Shown here: positions 57,083-64,000 of the stretch, one piece after another
Layout: every line of letters starts with the position of its first letter
Numbering within the stretch: position 1 is the stretch's first letter
NCBI GenBank assembly: GCA_030248195.1
Contig: JASAND010020542.1
Span: 1-64,000 of the forward strand
Source: Trissonchulus latispiculum
Taxonomy: Eukaryota; Nematoda; Enoplea; Enoplida; Ironidae
Direction: 5' to 3'
DNA length: 64,000 bases
Position numbers and translations under genes: made by a program
Notes under the pieces: generated by a model
The model's input: only the letters and a program-made list of their open reading frames with translations
Databases searched by the model: none
What the model was told of the DNA's origin: nothing

Positions 57083-60000
57083 ATGATAAGGGGTGTTATG
57101 ACGAAGTTGTCGGACTCTGTCTTTAAATTGGTTTCAAAAGGAAAAGCTGATAATCTAATTGACGTGTCTAAATATGTGAGCTCAAAAACTGGACTCACCG
57201 TAACCATTGCGGATGTAGAAAGTCCTCTTGTTAACGGTCATTTCTGTCTTGGTAAATTTGCTTTTTATTCTAAGGTGCGCTTTATCCGATTGGTTTTCAG
57301 TTGAAGAAATTAAGTGTTTCCGTTTTAGTCGAACTACAAATTCGAATTCTAAGCAGTGAAAGTCTTACAGCTTCCTCGTAGGCACCTTACAAAGCCATCG
57401 TGATCTAATAATGTGTACAGTTACAGGATCTGATTTGGATTAAATCCAAATGTGAGGAACCCGCAGAAGTTTTAGTAAAACTGGCAACTGAATGTGTCCT
57501 GCTTCTAGTTTCATTTAAGGGGGGGGGGGTACGAGCGGGTTGGCACAACATCGTCGGAGAGAGCTACTTTTGCCCCCAACGTTAGCCAACATATCAAATT
57601 AAAAATGTTTAGGGTGGGCATTAATATATCTCACCTACACTGTTTTTGGCAGGATGCCAAAGTACAAATTTTGGTACGAAAAATCGGATTTTTCAAAAGG
57701 GTTTTTCCGCTCTGGTGGATTAACGGTTTTGACCAATTCTGAAACTTTCAGCCATGAATGTTAATTCTTACTAGTGCTAAATAATAAAAGTATTCCGGCT
57801 TTCGAGCGTTGCTTCCTTCTTTAGCTATAACACCTCAAAGATTGAAATTTGGCGAAAAGCTGCGATATGACTGTGCGCCGTTTTCGATCTAATAAAATTG
57901 ACAGCCCCTAGCCTACCCCAGCTTTTTAGCAAATATTAGGCTCCAATAAGGGCAGACTGTCTGTGAGTTTCAAGGACTTTGGTTTTTTTGTTAGTGTGCT
58001 AGCAAACTTTTTGTTAAGAAATAACCCTTATTTTTAGGCCTACAAAGCTAGCTAAGCGCAGTAAAAATGGGGTCAAAAAATTTTTTGTCTCCGATTGCGC
58101 CGAAAAGGTGGTTATAGGGGTTATTTGACCTGCTGAATCCGAATATGAAATCCGTTTTTCGATATGGCGCTTCCTTCGTTCAGTATTCGCTTGCAACTGT
58201 CTTAGAGCTTTTTGGAGCGATAGCCATCCATATATACTTCGCGAAATCAATCTAGCATTTCTAAATACTGGAGCGAGGTTTAGTGACCTAGCTTTCTGCA
58301 TATCTTGGTACACTCACTGGCCTGTAATGCGCAAAGTTTCAGCCGATTCTGCCACAGTAATTTGGAGTAATTGGCTCACATCTTCGAAATGGCACCAAAT
58401 AACATCGACAATGTCGATAATGTAATCTAGCACTGTGAACGCAGGGATTAACGAAATCACGTCATCTTTACATAAGTTAAGACAGATACGTGGAGTATTA
58501 ATTGGAGGAAAGTTGGGTTCATTTGGTAAGCCACAGCTCACTAGACGTTAGTTAACCTCCACCCGTATTGACTTACAACACCCAAAATTTCGCACTTTGT
58601 TTGTATCGCACAGAAAAGACTACGTACAATGGTCTAGAGATTAGTTTACACGATATCAAAGCACTATATGTTAGATAGAACTATTTCTGGAAAATTTGGG
58701 TACCGTACCTTGCGCCTAGCGAGCAGGGCGAGACGAAGTTTGTGTACGTGTCGTGTCGAGCTTTGGACCGACAACACCAACTTCTGATGGCTCCACAGGA
58801 CGCTAGGCTGCATGGAATTCTTTCAAACTTTAAACTATTTTACACCAAACCTAATACTATTATGTGGCGAAAGACTAGCTAGCTTTTCCCACATTGAACT
58901 TTTAGTGAAATTCGTAGCCCCCCCCTTAACTGATAGTTTTGTTTCAGCCACGGAAACTCATGACGACGCAGGTCTCCCGCATACCCTGGAACATCTTGTG
59001 TTTATGGGTAGCGAGCAGTATCCGTTTAAGGTTCGGCTTCTTAGTGTAACGTCTGGCTCTCAGATAATGTTTTATGGGGATCATTCCAAAAGGGGAGAGG
59101 GTCGATTTTAATAAACAATAAGCAAATTGTTATATTTCCATGAATGAAATTTGTCAAAAATATTTAGCTAAAATTAGTAAAACGTACACGTTTTATTCTA
59201 TGAAAGTGAGAACTGCTTGAAAATTCTGCGTGTTTGAATATGTATATTTGAAAACATACGTATCATAGGGGTCGCGGCAGCGACCCCTATAATATGTGTG
59301 AAAAGTGGCTGGAGACAGTGTAAAATAAGCTGCGCAGAAGCTGCGCAAAATCCTGCGCAGATCCTGCGCAGATTTCATGCGCAAATTGTAGAGCACATCG
59401 AGTTTAGTATGTCTGTGAAGTTTCAGCCCCGTATCACTTACCGTTAAAAAGTTGCGCCCCGGACCGGTTATGGCGGCGATGTTTTTTTTCCGGTTTCTCC
59501 TATTTGATGGTTGTATTGTACATAATGTTCGCCGCTTTCACGTGATCTGCAGCGGTGGGCCAACCTAAAGGGCTATGGGGTCTAGTAGTACCCTCTAAAG
59601 AATTTAAGAATCACAACTTTTTTTGCGCCGCAGCTGCGCCACGGCGCCGCAGTGGCGCCGCAAAGTCGGCTCATAGCGAAAAGTGACCATTTTTGTGGTC
59701 GTCGCTCAGGTCGAACGTTACGAGCTGGAGCTGATTTCTTTTTATATTCAGAAATTACATATATTGAACTAACTAACGGTCCAGGTTGCGTTTCTCTATC
59801 ACTTCCCTAGCGACCACAGTGGCCCGTCAAAGATGGCGAAAATTCGAAAAATGAAAAATCGAAATTTCTCGTTATCTATTTAACTTTGAACGCTCAAATC
59901 TTCCATACAATGGTTTTCTGGCACGGAGAATCGATTCCCGCAGTTAGTTTTACCGTCAGACCCACCCATCTTGCTGGGCTGGTTCCACTTTGCCGTCGGG

Positions 60001-62106
60001 AGGGTCAAGTCGGAAACCGCTTCCTGGAGGTCCATAGTAGGCTCTACCTGGCCTCTCAAAACTTTGTCTATAGGGGTTTTCTGGTGTGCCCAGCTCATTC
60101 CCGGTATCCGTTTTGCCGTCCGACGTACCTATTTTGCTGGGCTGGTTCCACTTTGCCGTTTGAAGGGTCAGTCGGGTGGGGGGTCAAGTGGTCGAAAATA
60201 AAATTTTTCAAAAGTGGTCAAATTTGGTACCAAATGAAAGCCCTAAGCGAGCTGAGCAACTTTTGTCATAGAACTGCATGCTCAAAGTGGCTGTAGAGTG
60301 CTGTGGTGGGGTGGGGTGGGGACTTAGGCGATTTTCGGTCAAAAATGAAAGTTTTCAAAAGTGGTCAAATTTGGTACCAAATGAAAGCCCTAAGCGAGCT
60401 GAGCAACTTTTGTCATAGAACTGCATGCTCAAAGTGGCTGTAGAGTGCTGTGGTGGGGTGGGGACTTAGGCGATTTTCGGTCAAAAATGAAAGTTTTCAA
60501 AAGTGGTCAAATTTGGTACCAAATGAAAGCCCTAAGCGAGCTGAGCAACTTTTGTCATAGAACTGCATGCTCAAAGTGGCTGTAGAGTGCTGTGGTGGGG
60601 TGGGGTGGGGACTTAGGCGATTTTCGGTCAAAAATAAAATTTTTCAAAAGTGGTCAAATTTGGTACCAAATGAAAGCCCTCCGCGAGCTGAGCAACTTTT
60701 GTCATAGAACTGCATGCTCAAAGTGGCTGTAGAGTGCTGTGGTGGGGTGGGGTGGGGACTTAGGCGATTTTCGGTCAAAAATGAAAGTTTTCAAAAGTGG
60801 TCAAATTTGGTACCAAATGAAAGGCCTGAGCGAGCTGAGCAACTTTTGTCATAGAACTGCATGCTCAAAGTGGCTGTAGAGTGCTGTGGTGGGGTGGGGT
60901 GGGGACTTAGGCGATTTTCGGTCAAAAATGAAAGTTTTCAAAAGTGGTCAAATTTGGTACCAAATGAAAGCCCTAAGCGAGCTGAGCAACTTTTGTCATA
61001 GAACTGCATGCTCAAAGTGGCTGTAGAGTGCTGTGGTGGGGTGGGGTGGGGACTTAGGCGATTTTCGGTCAAAAATGAAAGTTTTCAAAAGTGGTCAAAT
61101 TTGGTATCAAATGAAAGCCCTAAGTGAGCTGAGCAACTTTTGACATGGAACCATCCACCAATATTTGCTGTGCCAAATAACGTCACGTGCCCATGAAACT
61201 TTTGTCTTTACTTCTTCAACCGGAATTTAAAGGATATATATACCTATTTATATTTATTATATATTTAAAGGATATTTAAAGGATATATATATACGATACA
61301 GCCACCACACACATATTATCCTCTTTTGTGCGGAGCATTTTTGTTACTTGTTAAAATCATTTTGAAAAATAGACGTTTTTCGGCGGTGGTGGTTGGGAAT
61401 TTGTGCCGATTGGACGCTCCTTGAATGGTCTTTTATGGATTATCTTTTCTTATATATAATCGTATGGTTGTTCTCGTTCTTCCCACTGTGCCCATCAGGG
61501 CCCAAGTAGACATTCCACCTCACCCAGCTGCACAAAGTGTAACCTATCAGTAACTTACTGTTAGGGAGTTCTGGATTTGTTGGCTAACCGCTGCCTGGCC
61601 TCTGGAACAAATGCATGGACGGATACGGATCACACTTGCTATACATTGACTACTGCCGGTTCCGAAGGCTTTCTGAAACTGCTTCCTGTCTACTTGGATC
61701 ATATATTGTTCCCAATGCTGACGGTACGTACGTAATTGCTGTGGGCTTTGTGTTTGTGTATTTTGATATCAGACGTTTGAATCAGACATTCCTGTTTGCT
61801 TGATTAGGTATATCCTTTTTTGCAGATTAGTTTTTATAGCAACTGCGTAATAGTATATGGATGAAGTATACTCGTAGTATCACTTTCTTATCTTAGGAAG
61901 ATCAGTATTTGACAGAAGTCCATCACATTAACGGGGAAGGGGAAGATGCCGGCGTCGTCTACTGCGAAATGCAGGAACACGAAAGCAAACTGATGGCTTT
62001 GACGGAATACGAAATGAAGAAGCAGCTTTTTCCTCCTCCTTGTGGATATGGTGTGGAGACGGGTGGCCGTATTGCCAGCATACGGACGCTGTGTAATGTC
62101 AATAGA
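57083..62106 (+). CDS. M16 family metalloprotease, C05D11.1-like, 5' part (3' end outside window)
   Basis: The product belongs to the M16 (pitrilysin/insulinase/presequence protease) superfamily, in the group known in animals as C05D11.1-like. Exons are 57083 or 57098-57251, 58948-59030, 61565-61723 and 61897-62106, with GT..AG borders and matching phases. Two in-frame ATGs (57083, 57098) follow a TTTTTCAG acceptor at 57079; the second (MTKLSD) gives the length closest to relatives. Counting from 57098, the inverted zinc motif HTLEH is at residues 63-67 inside HDDAGLPHTLEHLVFMGSEQ. Exon 3 carries GVLDLLANRCLASGTNAWTD. Exon 4 carries a GVVYCEM block whose glutamate (E156) is the likely third zinc ligand. 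About 202 residues are encoded here; relatives are roughly 1000 aa, so most of the gene lies downstream. Intron 2 contains the hairpin and 147-bp satellite element. The donor of the last exon (AGA then GTAGGG) is the least certain junction. Subcellular site and substrate are not known from the sequence. Confidence 0.92.
57252..58947 (+). other. Intron 1 of the M16 gene
   Basis: No coding block or complete mobile element was recognised; a GGGGGGGGG tract lies near 57520. Confidence 0.6.
59265..59290. repeat. Terminal palindrome of V1 (11-bp arms)
   Basis: Perfect arms ATAGGGGTCGC and GCGACCCCTAT around GGCA. Confidence 0.95.
60180..61150. repeat. 147-bp satellite array (seven units)
   Basis: The word GTGGTCAAATTTGGTACC recurs about every 143-147 bp from 60211 to 61090. 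Unit lengths differ by the number of GGGGT pentamers (GTGGTGGGGTGGGGTGGGG). The core CAAAAATGAAAGTTTTC ... GAGCAACTTTTGTCAT is related to the 149-bp satellite. Confidence 0.94.
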
Positions 62107-63217
62107 GTAGGGAGCTTTAACGGTTTACCTTTTAATTAGCGTGTATGTCACCACTAGCGTAGCCAGAAAAAATTTAGGGGAGGCAAGCCCAGGCCTCCTA
62201 CTCTTCCTATTTTTCCTATTTTTCTTTGAAATTCCTATTTTTTCCTATTTTTGATGAAAATTCCTATTTTTTCCTATTTTTATTACTTTTATCCAGTTCT
62301 GGATAAATTCAGTATTAATGTCCGAGATAATGTTTAGTGTATGCTTTAATCCCGAATTTTAAAAAAATCTCGGCTTCGCCGACAAGTCTTGTCTGCAATA
62401 CTATCACAAGCTTATTGTGGTTTCGCATCCGATTCAAAGATTAATTTTATAAATCTTTCCTTTAATTTAATTAATTTAGTTTACGAAAACTAGTGCAAAT
62501 TGGCCGAATATCGCGAAGGTGATTTGCGCAAAAATGAGCGAAAAGTCCTATTTACTTGGAGACATTTTCTTGTTTTTTTCGCCAACTTTGTCGAAAATTG
62601 CTAGTACTGCTACATTTTGCGGTTTTCGCCAAGTTGGAAATTACGCCACCAGTCCTGCTTTCCGTGAAATGTACTGTATCTGTTGATCAGTCTTTTGTGA
62701 TGTCTTCCACGGTTTTATTTAGTATTTGATTACGCAGTCGAGCTTAAAAATACGCCTGTCAAAAACAAAAATACGCAGCAAAAAATGGTTTACCCTAAAA
62801 ATAGCGTCGTTTGCAGAAATAAACAATAGTTTTGACGACGACGACAAAATAAAAACGACGAAAGGATGACCAAGGAGGAAAAAAACCAAGGAAGATTTAC
62901 AAAAAAGTAAACAGGAAAACAGAAAAACGGCATGTCAACAAAATTTCGCGCGCGCGTATATGTACATATATTTTCAATGTTCTTACCAGATTTTTGGATA
63001 GAAAAGCTTAATGTTGTGCGAGTTTAGCAAAAAATTATTATTTTTCCCTCAAAAGGGTAAATTTTTAAAAATTTTCCTGATTGCAAAATGAAAATGTTAT
63101 TTTTGACGGACAAATAAAAATGACGTTCGGAAAATAAAAATGACGAAAAATTGACGAAATCCGATTTCGAAAAAACGCTGCTCTCAGCCAAACTTTACAT
63201 AATATGTTACGGTTGGG
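62107..63217. other. Intron of M16 gene (presumed), no exon seen
   Basis: CCTATTTTT repeats (62210-62285) follow CACTAGCGTAGCCAG, which resembles a transposon end also seen at 24132. GACGACGACGA and GCGCGCGCG patches follow. No M16 exon was recognised, so the rest of that gene lies beyond the window. Confidence 0.55.
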
Positions 63218-63225
63218 GCTTGTAG

Positions 63226-63974
63226 CATAGGTGTACCTTGAGAAAAAGTTGGGGGAGGGGGGTAGCCGAAATTAGGGTGGGTGGGGTCAGCCGGTTTGTG
63301 ATAGGATGAGGTCCGGAAAAATCGAATTTGGAGGGGGGTAAAAACATTTCGGTCGCTCATTAAGTCGAAAAACTTGGATTTTTTGCAAAAATATTCGAAT
63401 TTTTCCAAAGAATTTCGAATTTTTACTAATTTTGAGGCAAAATTTTCAAAATTTTGAGGGTGGGGTCTGGAAAATTTGGGTGGGTGGGGTCTGGGATTTG
63501 GCCATTTGGGGGTGGGGTCTGCCTCCAAAATTTCGAGGGTGGGGCACAGGTGGGCAAGGGGGAGGAAATTTCCCCCCTCGGCGAAGTCGCCCACAAGGGG
63601 TCGCGAAATTGCTCCCACAAGGGGTGAGAAAATTGGCCACAAGGGGTCAGAAAATTGTCCAAAAATTAGGTTTTACGACTAAAATTTCCAAAAATTATCC
63701 GGCTTCGCCGGAATTTTTCACTTAACATTACTATTTTTAGCTAAAAAACGTCGAAAAAACGCGTTTTGGTTAAAAAAATCGCTGTTTTTTGTTAAAAAAA
63801 TGGCAAAAATCGCTTAAAAATCGCTTTAAAAAGTACCCCTAATCGCTCTCACAAGGGGTACCCAAATTTGCTTCCACAAGGGTCAGCGAAATTTGACCTC
63901 CCGTTCAGGTATGGGGTGGGGTCGGCACTTTTCCATGTGGGGGAGGGGTGCCCCCCGCCCCAGGTACACCTATG
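63226..63974. mobile_element. hAT-like element, CATAGGTGTACC family (TSD GCTTGTAG)
   Basis: Perfect 12-bp termini CATAGGTGTACC and GGTACACCTATG are flanked by exact GCTTGTAG copies (63218-63225, 63975-63982). GGGTGGGG motifs fill the interior. It contains the nested element 63545-63913. Confidence 0.93.
63545..63913. mobile_element. Short nested hAT-like element (TSD GGGTGGGG), same family as 9048-9437
   Basis: It starts CACAGGTGGGCAAGG and ends GTTCAGGTATG, flanked by GGGTGGGG copies (63537-63544, 63914-63921). Because the host element is itself GGGTGGGG-rich, this duplication is weaker evidence than the others, but the same borders occur at 9048-9437. Confidence 0.8.
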
Positions 63975-64000
63975 GCTTGTAGCTGCAAAAACATTTCGGC

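Larger units (their letters stand above)
59265..61350 (+). mobile_element. Hairpin/satellite element V, copy 1 (M16 gene intron 2)
   Basis: A hairpin (59265-59290) is followed by AATATGTGTGAAAAGTGGC, a body to about 60170, then about seven units of 147 bp (60180-61150). Near 61335, GGAGCATTTTTGTTACTTG resembles the end of the 187-bp module. The body segment 59905-60150 recurs at 49885-50200. Confidence 0.7.

Noticed and set aside
56914..57126. 70-aa frame upstream of the M16 gene (LNEIEIKLNIATFLLDIPAP)
   Set aside because: It begins at a non-ATG codon, matches no family I recognise and overlaps the acceptor of the M16 first coding exon; not called as a gene.

Overview
The window is nuclear DNA of an invertebrate animal. 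The evidence is three intron-containing animal genes with GT..AG introns, a Penelope-like retroelement, non-LTR retrotransposon remnants, a tRNA-derived SINE, and many short DNA transposons. The phylum cannot be fixed from the sequence alone. No prokaryotic features, CRISPR arrays or rRNA genes were seen.

Host genes. (1) GINS1/PSF1, minus strand, 24065-18583, three coding exons, complete (202 aa): a subunit of the GINS replication complex. (2) An EHD-family ATPase, plus strand, 35888-52465, eight coding exons, complete (546 aa): membrane remodelling and endocytic recycling. Its 9.8-kb second intron is packed with mobile DNA. (3) An M16 metalloprotease of the C05D11.1-like family, plus strand, from about 57083, four exons to 62106, continuing beyond the window. 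The three genes have unrelated jobs and do not form a pathway.

Layout. 1-18.5 kb: no gene recognised; nested hAT-like elements (0.5-5.4 kb), an inverted GTCAGAATTTCATTA array (7.4-8.2 kb), a foldback (11 kb), and two hairpin/satellite elements, Q1 and R1 (12.7-17.5 kb). 18.6-24.1 kb: GINS1, with a SINE, a TTTCAG-rich hAT-like element and LINE fragments in its introns. 24.1-35.8 kb: a stack of nested hAT-like elements. 35.9-52.5 kb: EHD, with a CR1/jockey-type LINE remnant in intron 1; Q2, R2, a 149-bp satellite, a Naiad-type Penelope-like element and 187-bp inverted modules in intron 2; and more elements in introns 5 and 7. 54-57 kb: long poly-G tracts and a direct duplication. 57-62 kb: the M16 gene with a 147-bp satellite in intron 2. 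62-64 kb: nested hAT-like elements.

Main results of the hunt. First, a group of non-autonomous hAT-like elements: thirteen have exact 8-bp target duplications readable in the window, and several carry arrays of 6-8 bp motifs inside their termini. Second, a recurring non-coding architecture: a GC-rich terminal palindrome, a body of about 0.7-0.9 kb, then a tandem array of about 145-150 bp units. The palindrome changes sequence between copies while keeping its pairing. Third, a Penelope-like element with an N-terminal GIY-YIG nuclease and a CxC linker, flanked by identical-looking 669-bp direct repeats that include satellite units.
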